Assembly (NCBI GenBank): GCA_012799075.1
Contig: JAAZLZ010000137.1
Span: 1-14,798, forward strand
Direction: 5' to 3'
DNA: 14,798 nucleotides
Source of the DNA: Bacillota bacterium
GTDB taxonomy: Bacteria > Bacillota > Limnochordia > JAAZLZ01
Part shown: piece by piece, positions 1 to 6,381 of the stretch
Layout of the letters: every line of letters begins with the position of its first letter
Position numbering within the stretch: position 1 is the stretch's first letter
The notes under the pieces: model-generated
Database searches by the model: none
What the model was told of the DNA's origin: nothing
Seen by the model: the letters and a program-made list of their open reading frames with translations, nothing else
Position numbers and translations under genes: made by a program

Positions 1-6
1 CAATAG

Positions 7-1140
7 CTATCCGCGATGGGCGATTTCACCGTCGATGAGGACCATCCGGCAGCGGCTGCGAACCTCAAAGGGATGGCCGTCAAACAGGGCTAAATCGGCG
101 TCTTTGCCCGGTTCGATGCTGCCTAGCCGGTCCTGGACGCCGATGATGGTCGCGGGATTGATGGTCACCGCCCGGAAGGCTTCTTCTTCGGGCAGCCCCT
201 CCCGGATGGCCACGCCCACTTCGATGGGCAGCCAGCGGGTCTCTGAGGTGGCATCGGTCTGGATGGCGATCTTCACCCCAGCTTCGACCAACAGCGCGGC
301 ATTGCGGATATTCACCTCTTGCAGCTCCGCCTTGGAACGCCCCATGAGCATTGGCCCCACCACGCAGGGTGCTTGCTTTTCAGCCAGGATATCCGCCACC
401 TTGTAGCCCTCGGTCGCATGTTCAATCACCACATCCAAGCCGAATTCTTCCCCGATCCGCAAAGCCGTCAAGATGTCATCGGCCCGGTGGGCATGGATGC
501 GGGCTTTGAGCTGGCGGGTCAAAACCCGGGACAGGGCCTCAAGCCTGATGTCCCTTTCGCCGTCGGGTTTCTTGTTCAAGTAATTCTCCGCTTTGACCAA
601 GGACTCCCGGAGGAGCCCGGCATTGCCCATCCTGGTGGCGGGGGACTTTTTCTGATCCCGCCCATAAACCCGTTTTGGGTTTTCCCCCAGGGCCATCTTC
701 ATTCCCTCGGTGTTGGGGATGACCATCTCATCGGCGCTCACGCCCCGCAGCTTGATGGCAATGCCCGTACCGCCCACCACATTGCCGCTTCCCGGCCCCG
801 TGTACACCGTGGTAATCCCCGCGGCAACCACTTCTTTAAAGGCTACATCATCAGGGTTTAAGGAGTCGATGGCCCTTAGGTGGGGAGTAACTGGATCGAC
901 AAGTTCGTTGACATCATCGTGGCTCCAAATCCACGGCTCCCCCAAAACCCCAAGATGGCTGTGGGCATCGATCATCCCCGGCATTACATACCAGCCCGAG
1001 GCATCGATCACCTGGGCCTCGGGGGGGATGGACAAATCCTGGCCGACGGCTTTGATCTTTTTCCCCTCAATCAAGACCACCCCCGGCTCCAATTCACCGC
1101 GGGTGATGGTCATCACACGGCCATTGATAATGGCAAGCAT
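7..1140 (-). CDS. Amidohydrolase, imidazolonepropionase-like
   Basis: A 377-aa metal-dependent hydrolase of the amidohydrolase superfamily, expected to hydrolyse a C-N bond in a cyclic or acyclic amide; the substrate is not predictable. The N-terminal ~55 residues form the usual small beta domain, followed by the metal-binding HxH (DAHSH, His60 and His62). Further candidate metal or catalytic residues are His216/His218 (IHAH), His241 (IEHATEG) and Asp296 (QTDATSE). The C-terminal strand segment has the family's G-x-I-x-P-G-K-D-A-D-L signature (residues 340-350). No signal peptide is visible, so it is probably cytoplasmic. Start ATG is preceded by AGGGGGT at a good distance. It is divergent from the short-chain dehydrogenase gene. 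All expected metal ligands are present, so it should be active. Family assignment is firm, specificity unknown. Confidence 0.9.
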   Translation of the reverse strand: MLAIINGRVMTITRGELEPGVVLIEGKKIKAVGQDLSIPPEAQVIDASGWYVMPGMIDAHSHLGVLGEPWIWSHDDVNELVDPVTPHLRAIDSLNPDDVAFKEVVAAGITTVYTGPGSGNVVGGTGIAIKLRGVSADEMVIPNTEGMKMALGENPKRVYGRDQKKSPATRMGNAGLLRESLVKAENYLNKKPDGERDIRLEALSRVLTRQLKARIHAHRADDILTALRIGEEFGLDVVIEHATEGYKVADILAEKQAPCVVGPMLMGRSKAELQEVNIRNAALLVEAGVKIAIQTDATSETRWLPIEVGVAIREGLPEEEAFRAVTINPATIIGVQDRLGSIEPGKDADLALFDGHPFEVRSRCRMVLIDGEIAHRG

Positions 1141-1284
1141 TCTTCTACCCCCTTAGTCTGGACCAATCAAGACGTGTTTCTCCTTCCGCGGACAAATACC
1201 TCCTCCACTTATCCGGAACAATACTAGTGAAAACGTGATGGAAGTTCACTTCGGGGAAGGCTTTTCCGTTTTAGATGAGAACTC

Positions 1285-1302
1285 TGTAATTAGACCATTA
1301 CA
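1285..1302. promoter_or_regulatory. Operator-like inverted repeat before the SDR gene
   Basis: TGTAATTAGACCATTACA has perfect 6-bp arms (TGTAAT/ATTACA) around a 6-bp spacer. It ends just before the Shine-Dalgarno of the dehydrogenase gene. The left arm can itself be read as a -10 box (TGTAAT, 5 of 6 matches), with a weak TTTTCC 17 bp upstream, so a bound protein would block transcription. The binding protein is unknown; it could be a regulator encoded elsewhere. Confidence 0.45.
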
Positions 1303-1319
1303 CGAAAGGAGCCCGACCG

Positions 1320-2090
1320 GTGAGCGTACTAGATGCATTTCGAGTTGACGGTAAGAAAGCCATTGTAACCGGAGGTGGGCAGGGACTAGGAAAGGCTATG
1401 GCTACTGCCTTGGCCCAGGCCGGGGCCGATGTGGCCATCGCGGACTTAAACGCGGATTCCGCGGCGAACGTTGCTAAGGAGCTCGAGGGCCTTGGCCGCC
1501 AGTCCATGCCTGTACAGGTAGATGTGAGCAATGAGGAGCAAGTCAAGGCCATGGTGGCCAAGGTAGTCGATGCGTGGGGTACGGTGGACATCCTCATCAA
1601 CAGCGCAGGGATCAACCGCCGGAACAAGTTGTTGGAGCTTCCCGTGGAGGACTATGATGCTATCATGAAGGTAAACCTCCGGGGCACCTTCCTTTGCTGC
1701 CAGGAGGCAGGCAAGATCATGGTCGCCAAGGGATCCGGATCGATAGTCAACGTTTCCTCCATGTCCGCTTTCATCATCAATAAGGACCGGCCCGTGGGCG
1801 CTTACTGCGCGTCGAAGGCAGGCGTGAACCTGCTCACCAAGGGTTTTGCCGCGGAATGGGCCAAGAGCGGCGTCCGGGTCAACGCGATTGCCCCGGGCTA
1901 TTTCAAAACGCCCCTCAACTTCCCTTGGATGCCTACGGAACAGGGTACGGAAGCATTGGACATGACCCCCATGGGGCGGTTCGCCGAACCGGAAGAGATC
2001 GGCCCCCTGGCACTCTTCCTGGCATCTCCCGCCTCAAGCTTCATCACCGGCCACATCGTACTCATCGATGGGGGCTACACAATTTGGTAG
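1320..2090 (+). CDS. Short-chain dehydrogenase/reductase (gluconate 5-dehydrogenase-like)
   Basis: A 256-aa classical SDR oxidoreductase that interconverts an alcohol and a ketone with NAD(H). It shows the nucleotide motif TGGGQGLG (17-24), an acidic residue at the end of beta-2 (Asp42, favouring NAD over NADP), NSAG (94-97), and the catalytic set Asn119, Ser149, Tyr162 and Lys166 (YCASK). The APGY segment (191-194) and the C-terminal GGYTIW resemble the gluconate 5-dehydrogenase/KduD group, which acts on sugar acids. Start is GTG at 1320 with GAAAGGA about 8 nt upstream. It is a single-gene unit with its own terminator, divergent from the amidohydrolase. Substrate is inferred only from overall resemblance. 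Confidence 0.93.
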   Translation: MSVLDAFRVDGKKAIVTGGGQGLGKAMATALAQAGADVAIADLNADSAANVAKELEGLGRQSMPVQVDVSNEEQVKAMVAKVVDAWGTVDILINSAGINRRNKLLELPVEDYDAIMKVNLRGTFLCCQEAGKIMVAKGSGSIVNVSSMSAFIINKDRPVGAYCASKAGVNLLTKGFAAEWAKSGVRVNAIAPGYFKTPLNFPWMPTEQGTEALDMTPMGRFAEPEEIGPLALFLASPASSFITGHIVLIDGGYTIW

Positions 2091-2092
2091 TT

Positions 2093-2123
2093 GGGAGGGG
2101 GGCTAGCTGCTGCCCCCCTTTTT
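2093..2123 (+). terminator. Rho-independent terminator of the SDR gene
   Basis: A GGGGGGC stem (2097-2103) pairs with GCCCCCC (2112-2118) across an 8-nt loop and is followed by five T residues (2119-2123). It lies directly after the SDR stop codon and overlaps the last codons of the convergent flippase-like gene. There is no T-run on the minus side, so it should act only on plus-strand transcription. Confidence 0.85.
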
Positions 2124-3143
2124 CCTCCCTGGGCCAAACACGGCCAAAAGTCCCAATCCACCGCTGATCAAATGGAAGTATAGGATGAGCAGGCGCCATC
2201 CGGCAACGAACAGCCCCAGCTCATGACCGCCTAGATGGTGGGACATGATCATTGCCAGTCCCGCCTCCAGACCCCCGCTGCCGCCGGGCGTGGGAACAAC
2301 GGATACCAGTAGATAAACGGGGACCTGCAAAGCCATCAACAGCCAGTAATCCACTTCCCTGCCCAGCCCCGCCATCAGGACCGGCGCGACGGTGAAGTTT
2401 AAAGCGAAAATGGCCAGGTAAGCAAGTCCCCCCAGGAGCATATAAAAAAAACCTCCGGAGAAAACGCCCTGAAAGCTCCTTGCCACTTCCGCCAGGAATG
2501 ATGTTGTCTTGGCGACGGCTCCTTGCACCCAGGACTCGGATACTATCCTCGCCTTCACCAACAGACGAAAACACCACTCCACAATCGGGGTCGCCTTTTC
2601 CAGATTCCAAGCCAAGTAGAAAATGACTACCCAGCCCACGGCGTAGACCAAGACCCCCAGTTTGATGATCCCCTGTAAAATGGGCGTTGGACCTACCTGC
2701 AGTCCAAAGCCGAAGACCAAGACTGCAGCCATGATGGTCAGCAGCCACTGGGCCAGAAAGCCGCTGACTAGCACGATGCCGGTGGCCTTGCCCAGGGGAA
2801 TTCCCCCTAAGTACAGAGAATAAGCCTGCACCGGGGCGCCTCCCGCTACGAAGGGGGTGACCGCGGCGATGAAATAGCCGGCAAGAACCGTCCTCAGCCC
2901 AACTAGAAAGGAGACCCGCTCCCCCGCGGCCCGGACCATCACCTTCACCCGCACGGTATCCACCACGGCCGACAGGATCAACAAGCAAACAGCCAATCCC
3001 AGGTGCTTCCAGCTGAAGGATGTGAGAACCTTCCGGGATGGCTGCCGCCAAGTCTTGGCTAGGATGAGGCCTAGGGTAAGGCAGGTGACCAGGATTGCTC
3101 CCAGGGCTTGTTTGCTGATGCGCCGCCAATCAAACTCATTCAA
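2103..3143 (-). CDS. Flippase-like integral membrane protein (UPF0104/YbhN family)
   Basis: A 346-aa polytopic membrane protein with about 7-8 hydrophobic segments. Family hallmarks are TPFVAGGAPVQAY (96-107) and PTPGGSGGLE (284-293), the conserved signatures of the lysylphosphatidylglycerol-synthase transmembrane region (MprF-like flippase domain). It lacks the soluble aminoacyl-phospholipid synthase domain of MprF. Family members are thought to move lipids or lipid-linked molecules across the membrane; the cargo here is unknown. The start ATG lies within the last codons of the methyltransferase gene (8-nt overlap), so the two are probably co-translated. It converges on the SDR gene. Confidence 0.9.
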   Translation of the reverse strand: MNEFDWRRISKQALGAILVTCLTLGLILAKTWRQPSRKVLTSFSWKHLGLAVCLLILSAVVDTVRVKVMVRAAGERVSFLVGLRTVLAGYFIAAVTPFVAGGAPVQAYSLYLGGIPLGKATGIVLVSGFLAQWLLTIMAAVLVFGFGLQVGPTPILQGIIKLGVLVYAVGWVVIFYLAWNLEKATPIVEWCFRLLVKARIVSESWVQGAVAKTTSFLAEVARSFQGVFSGGFFYMLLGGLAYLAIFALNFTVAPVLMAGLGREVDYWLLMALQVPVYLLVSVVPTPGGSGGLEAGLAMIMSHHLGGHELGLFVAGWRLLILYFHLISGGLGLLAVFGPGRKKGGSS

Positions 3144-3669
3144 GACATTCCCTCGTTTCCCCCGGGTCGTGCTCTCCGATTACGTAGACAAATACCCGGT
3201 TTTGCTCGTCAATCTGGCTGGACCGCCACCCGGGGATAGGGCGGCGGTAGGAGACAACCCGGGCACCTTGTTTGAGTTCCTGTTCCAGTTTATCCCGGAG
3301 CCTATCCGCGGCCGCCTGGGAGAGGTAAAAGGTGACCACATCGGCCTCTTCCAGGGAGATGTTGAACATATTGCCCCGGACGACCCGGGCCTGACCTTTA
3401 AACCCCCTGCACCGCAGGCAGCAAATGAACCAGCGGACCGGGTCAATCTCAACGCCCACCACCATGGCCCCCCTCTGCAGGGCCGCCACAAGGAACCGGC
3501 CATCGCCGGCCCCCAGATCCCACAGGGTCTCCCCTGGCATTAGCCGGGCCCTCTCGAGCATCGAGTGCATCACTTCAGCTTTAGTGGGGCTCCATGCACC
3601 TCCGGCAAAGGCCGGCAGCAACACCGACAGACAACTCCCGCCGATCAGGGCCGCGAATATCCACCACAT
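3136..3669 (-). CDS. Membrane-anchored class I SAM methyltransferase (FAM173/ATPSCKMT-like)
   Basis: A 177-aa protein with an N-terminal hydrophobic segment (about 2-24) that looks like a membrane anchor, then a class I methyltransferase fold: motif I DLGAGDGRF (51-59), an acidic motif II (GVEIDP, 72-77), and a YRRPIPGW segment (141-148). The order anchor, DLG-G-DGR, then a late (R)-F/R-P-x-P-W motif recalls the FAM173/ATPSCKMT lysine methyltransferases, in which the anchor places the enzyme at a membrane and the target is a membrane protein. This resemblance is recalled from family knowledge, not computed. It is first of a two-gene unit with the flippase-like protein. The start ATG has only a weak GGGGTGGGGG upstream. 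The methyl acceptor is unknown. Confidence 0.8.
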   Translation of the reverse strand: MWWIFAALIGGSCLSVLLPAFAGGAWSPTKAEVMHSMLERARLMPGETLWDLGAGDGRFLVAALQRGAMVVGVEIDPVRWFICCLRCRGFKGQARVVRGNMFNISLEEADVVTFYLSQAAADRLRDKLEQELKQGARVVSYRRPIPGWRSSQIDEQNRVFVYVIGEHDPGETRECLE

Positions 3670-3699
3670 GCCCCCACCCCGCTCCGGTTAGCTAAACCC

Positions 3700-3729
3700 A
3701 GTTTAACACCCAAAGGAAATTCCCGTCAA
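3700..3729 (-). promoter_or_regulatory. Candidate promoter of the methyltransferase-flippase unit
   Basis: On the minus strand TTGACG (3724-3729) stands 18 bp before TAAACT (3700-3705), giving 5/6 and 4/6 matches to the housekeeping boxes. A short inverted repeat TAAAC-N3-GTTTA (3693-3705) covers the -10 and could be an operator. Confidence 0.4.
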
Positions 3730-3942
3730 TACTTCCCTAAAGGCACTGTCGCAAGCAGAATCGGGATAACTGGTGATGCGCATCATAAAATAGTCCACGT
3801 TATCGAGGGACGACCCCTGGGAACAAAACCGTTTCTTCCCTTAGGCGCTTGGACCAGGGCTGCAGACGATGGGGGTTATCCTCGGTTCTTAGGGGGTGTT
3901 ATCATCACCTCTGGGGTATACCGCCAGGTCCAAAATCTATGG
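3730..3942. other. Divergent intergenic region with palindrome and long-range stem
   Basis: No gene is supported here. It holds a perfect 12-bp palindrome TGATGCGCATCA (3774-3785). It also holds a long-range complementarity: TTGGACC-A-GG (3849-3858) with CC-A-GGTCCAA (3924-3933), enclosing about 65 nt that contain a smaller GGTG/CACC pairing. An open frame runs from an ATG at 3849 into the radical SAM gene, but it crosses the likely promoter and has no start signal. Confidence 0.4.
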
Positions 3943-3970
3943 TTGCTGTGGGAAGGATGTATGGTATAAT
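3943..3970 (+). promoter_or_regulatory. Extended -10 promoter of the radical SAM-TetR operon
   Basis: TATAAT (3965-3970) is a perfect -10 box, preceded by TGG (extended -10, TGn). TTGCTG (3943-3948) lies 16 bp upstream as a weaker -35. Transcription would start near 3977, inside the adjacent inverted repeat. Confidence 0.7.
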
Positions 3971-3974
3971 TGAG

Positions 3975-3990
3975 TCGGACGGACGTCCGA
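3975..3990. promoter_or_regulatory. Candidate TetR operator
   Basis: TCGGAC-GGAC-GTCCGA has perfect 6-bp arms, with an inner 10-bp palindrome CGGACGTCCG (3980-3989). It begins 4 bp after the -10 box and covers the expected start site, the classic position for repression. A TetR-family gene is the second gene of the operon this promoter would drive, so autoregulation is the simplest reading. Binding itself is inferred. Confidence 0.6.
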
Positions 3991-4016
3991 ATTATTACGG
4001 AAAGGGGTTGTCGTCA

Positions 4017-5387
4017 TTGCCAGCTCCCAATGGATGGAAGGTCAAAGGCACGGAGAAGCTCATCGACCTTGCCCTTGATTACCTGGCTAAGGATCCGGAG
4101 AAGAGGATCCGAAACCTAGTTTCCATCGGCAAGACATTAGCCATTGCGCCCAATCATAAAGAAATTATCACCAACTTCGAGACTCGGTTAGATGAGATTC
4201 CCAGCACGGAAGTCTATCTTCGCAAGGCCCTTACTCAGATTCATCCTAACTATAGGAAAGGGTTTTTGATGAACCTGGCCGTCAGGGCTTCCCTGTGGGG
4301 GATTCCAAAGCACGTTGCCCTGAGCGAAGAACTTGGCATCAACGTACCTTATACGATCCTGATCGACCCGACGGAGGCCTGCAACTTGCGCTGCGTCGGA
4401 TGCTGGGCCGGAAAGTACCAGGTCAATACGCTGCCCTATGAAACCCTCGACAGGATCCTTAAGGAAGCTAAGGAGCTCGGCATCTACTTCATCGTTTTGT
4501 CCGGCGGCGAACCTTTTGCCTACAAGGACCTTTTGCGGGCGGCCGAAGAGCACTCGGACATGGCTTTCATGGTCTACACCAACGGCACCCTAATCGATGA
4601 AGAGGTTGCTGATGCTCTGGTGGCAACGGGCAATCTGTCCCCAGTCATCAGTCTGGAAGGATGGCGGGAGGATACGGATAAGCGTCGGGGACCGGGGGTC
4701 TATGACAAGATCATGGCCACCATGGATCTATTGCGGGACCGGGGAGTGCTATTTGGCTACAGCATCACCACCACGCGGCACAACGCGACTACCCTTTTCT
4801 CCGATGAATTCATTGACCACATGATGGCCAAGGGCGCCTTGTACGCCTGGTCATTCCACTACGTCCCCGTTGGTCGTCAGCCAAACATGGACTTGATGAT
4901 CACTCCTGAACAAAGGGGCTGGCTCGTCGATCGAGTGGCCACTATCCGAGATGAGAAGTCCTTCCCCTTGATTGATTTCTGGAATGACGGGGAGATGACA
5001 GGCGGGTGCATTGCCGGCGGACGCCTTTATTTCCACATCACCGCAGACGGCCGGGTGGAGCCCTGCGCCTTTGCCCATTTCTCCATGGACAACATCAAGG
5101 ACAAGTCGCTGCTCGAGGTGCTAAGTTCACCCCTATTCAAGGCGTATCAGAAGCACCAGTTAGACGATAACATGTTGATGCCTTGTCCCATCATCGACCG
5201 GCCGGAAAAACTACGCCAGATCATTGCCGAATCGGGAGCAAACCCGAGTTATCCCGATGCGGCCCGGCTGCTCGATGGTGAGCTGGCCGATGCCCTCGAT
5301 GCCCATTGCCATGCATGGCGCAAGGTCTGCCAGCCGATTTGGGAAGAGCGCAAAGCAAAGAGGCAAAGCGAGGTTTGCGCCGGATGA
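4017..5387 (+). CDS. Radical SAM protein with SPASM-like C-terminal cysteines, function unassigned
   Basis: A radical SAM enzyme of about 456 aa. The [4Fe-4S] motif is Cys122-x3-Cys126-x2-Cys129 (ACNLRCVGC), and SAM-binding GGEP is at 163-166. An N-terminal, largely helical region of ~110 residues precedes the barrel. Cys331 and Cys350 are spaced CX18C and, with Cys390 and possibly Cys431/Cys438, could bind an auxiliary cluster as in SPASM/twitch domains. The start is chosen as TTG 4017: AAAGGGG lies 9 nt upstream and the promoter and operator lie further 5'. An in-frame ATG at 3957 falls inside the promoter. The gene overlaps the TetR gene by 4 nt. I do not recognise the substrate; no precursor-peptide gene is visible next to it. 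A lipid, cofactor or peptide maturase role are all open. Confidence 0.88.
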   Translation: MPAPNGWKVKGTEKLIDLALDYLAKDPEKRIRNLVSIGKTLAIAPNHKEIITNFETRLDEIPSTEVYLRKALTQIHPNYRKGFLMNLAVRASLWGIPKHVALSEELGINVPYTILIDPTEACNLRCVGCWAGKYQVNTLPYETLDRILKEAKELGIYFIVLSGGEPFAYKDLLRAAEEHSDMAFMVYTNGTLIDEEVADALVATGNLSPVISLEGWREDTDKRRGPGVYDKIMATMDLLRDRGVLFGYSITTTRHNATTLFSDEFIDHMMAKGALYAWSFHYVPVGRQPNMDLMITPEQRGWLVDRVATIRDEKSFPLIDFWNDGEMTGGCIAGGRLYFHITADGRVEPCAFAHFSMDNIKDKSLLEVLSSPLFKAYQKHQLDDNMLMPCPIIDRPEKLRQIIAESGANPSYPDAARLLDGELADALDAHCHAWRKVCQPIWEERKAKRQSEVCAG

Positions 5388-5965
5388 ATGATGCAACGGA
5401 GAAGCGTCCCCAATCGGATGCAATACTCGAAGCAGCTTACCACTGCCTTGCCCACAAGGGTTATGCCGAGGTCTCCCTCAGGGAGATCGCCCAAGAAGCA
5501 GGCGTCGCCTTAAGCCAGCTGCATTATCATTACAACAATAAACAAGGCTTGTTCCTTGCGGTTCTCCGGTTTGTCGCCGACAAGTACATTGCTGAAATCG
5601 AAGAGGAGCTGCAAGACCCAAGCGACTCCCTGTCACTTTTCCAAAGGGTCAGCTCCTTCTTCCAGGACAAGCTTGACAGGGATCCCGCCGGCCTTCGCCT
5701 ATTTTTCGATCTGGCCAACTTGAGCTTATGGGATGAAAGCTTTCGACCTCAAATGCAGGCCCTGTTTGCCGATCTGGCAAGCACTCTGGAAGAGCGGCTA
5801 TTTGACGAGGAAAACCCGGACCATTCCCATCACAACCTGGCCCGGATCTTCCTCGGAGCCCTAGTCGGCATCAGCCTGCAAGCCATCCTTGACCCGCAGA
5901 GGGAGCACATCGCGGAGCTTTTCCAAATGGTGCCCCTCGTTTTTCAGCCGGCGGGATCCCATTAG
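5384..5965 (+). CDS. TetR/AcrR-family transcriptional regulator
   Basis: A 193-aa protein with a TetR-type N-terminal DNA-binding domain. Helices span about residues 10-60, with the HTH around 30-51 (SLREIAQEAGVALSQLHYHY) followed by NNKQGLF, as typical for the family. The C-terminal ligand-binding part is helical and its ligand unknown. The start is the ATG overlapping the radical SAM stop (ATGA), indicating translational coupling. The same frame extends upstream to 5306 but lies inside the radical SAM coding region. It probably represses its own operon at the inverted repeat 3975-3990. A strong terminator follows. Confidence 0.92.
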   Translation: MNDATEKRPQSDAILEAAYHCLAHKGYAEVSLREIAQEAGVALSQLHYHYNNKQGLFLAVLRFVADKYIAEIEEELQDPSDSLSLFQRVSSFFQDKLDRDPAGLRLFFDLANLSLWDESFRPQMQALFADLASTLEERLFDEENPDHSHHNLARIFLGALVGISLQAILDPQREHIAELFQMVPLVFQPAGSH

Positions 5966-5979
5966 CGGAAGCGTTTTGG

Positions 5980-6012
5980 CAGCTCCTATTTTTTAGGAGC
6001 TGTCTCTCTTTT
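5980..6012 (+). terminator. Rho-independent terminator of the radical SAM-TetR operon
   Basis: A 9-bp perfect stem CAGCTCCTA (5980-5988) / TAGGAGCTG (5994-6002) with a TTTTT loop, followed by the pyrimidine tail TCTCTCTTTT. It lies 15 nt after the TetR stop codon. Confidence 0.85.
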
Positions 6013-6033
6013 CCTAACGGTTAATCCTCCTCC

Positions 6034-6059
6034 AAGCTTGCCAGGAAAGCGGCAAGCTT
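6034..6059. repeat. Perfect stem-loop in a gene-poor spacer
   Basis: AAGCTTGCC (6034-6042) and GGCAAGCTT (6051-6059) form a perfect 9-bp stem with an 8-nt loop. There is no T-run on either side, so it is not a standard terminator. The surrounding stretch 6013-6179 contains no convincing gene on either strand. Confidence 0.6.
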
Positions 6060-6179
6060 CATCTATGGAACCCTCTTCCTTCGCTCCAAGGCGCTGAGAT
6101 GGGACTGGCTTACCCCCCCGCGATCCCCTGGCCAAGTCCGACAGGGTCCACCCCCGCCTTTGCAAGCATCCGGCAGTAA

Positions 6180-6309
6180 ATCGATGAGCTCCCTTTGCAG
6201 CTGGAGGATGTGGCTGCGGCGGTCCAGGAGCTTTCTGCCAGCGGTGGGGAGATCGCCAGCTCAACGAAGGAGGTTGCGGCAACCACGGTCACCAACGCTT
6301 TCAAGCCCT
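6180..6309 (+). pseudogene. Remnant resembling a methyl-accepting chemotaxis protein segment
   Basis: A frame after an in-frame TAA (6177-6179) encodes about 43 residues including AAAVQELSASGGEIASST, which strongly resembles the helical signalling domain of chemoreceptors (typical pattern A-A-V-E-E-I-S-A-S-x-E-E-I-A-S-S-T). There is no Shine-Dalgarno and no start codon in a good context, and the rest of a receptor is absent. The frame is interrupted by the group II intron; with the intron removed it ends in tandem TAATAA. It is probably the decayed 3' end of a lost gene. The similarity is short, so the family call is tentative. Confidence 0.5.
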
Positions 6310-6316
6310 ATCGGGT

Positions 6317-6381
6317 AGGTGACGGGATTGCTCCCGTCGACCTCCCACACCACCGGGCGTACGGTTCCGTACCACGGCGGT
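6317..6381 (-). ncRNA. Group II intron domains V and VI
   Basis: Domain V (6349-6381, minus) starts ACCGCCG and folds back on CGGTGGT, with an upper GTACG/CGTAC helix. The catalytic triad reads CGC rather than AGC, as known for class C introns. Domain VI (6317-6343) is a GACGGGA-GCAA-TCCCGTC hairpin with an unpaired A on the 3' side, a candidate branch point. Domain V begins directly next to the maturase stop codon. Confidence 0.8.

Noticed and set aside
319..861. Long plus-strand frames opposite the amidohydrolase
   Set aside because: They are antisense shadows of a gene whose metal-binding residues are all intact; no family features are seen.
3849..3933. tRNA-like element (two complementary 7-nt ends about 85 nt apart)
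   Set aside because: There is no T-arm before the 3' strand, no anticodon arm of the right size and no TTC-type loop in the right place.
5986..6304. Minus-strand frames in the spacer, possibly joined by a frameshift at a run of seven C
   Set aside because: No recognisable domain, no start signal, low-complexity composition, and one overlaps the TetR terminator.
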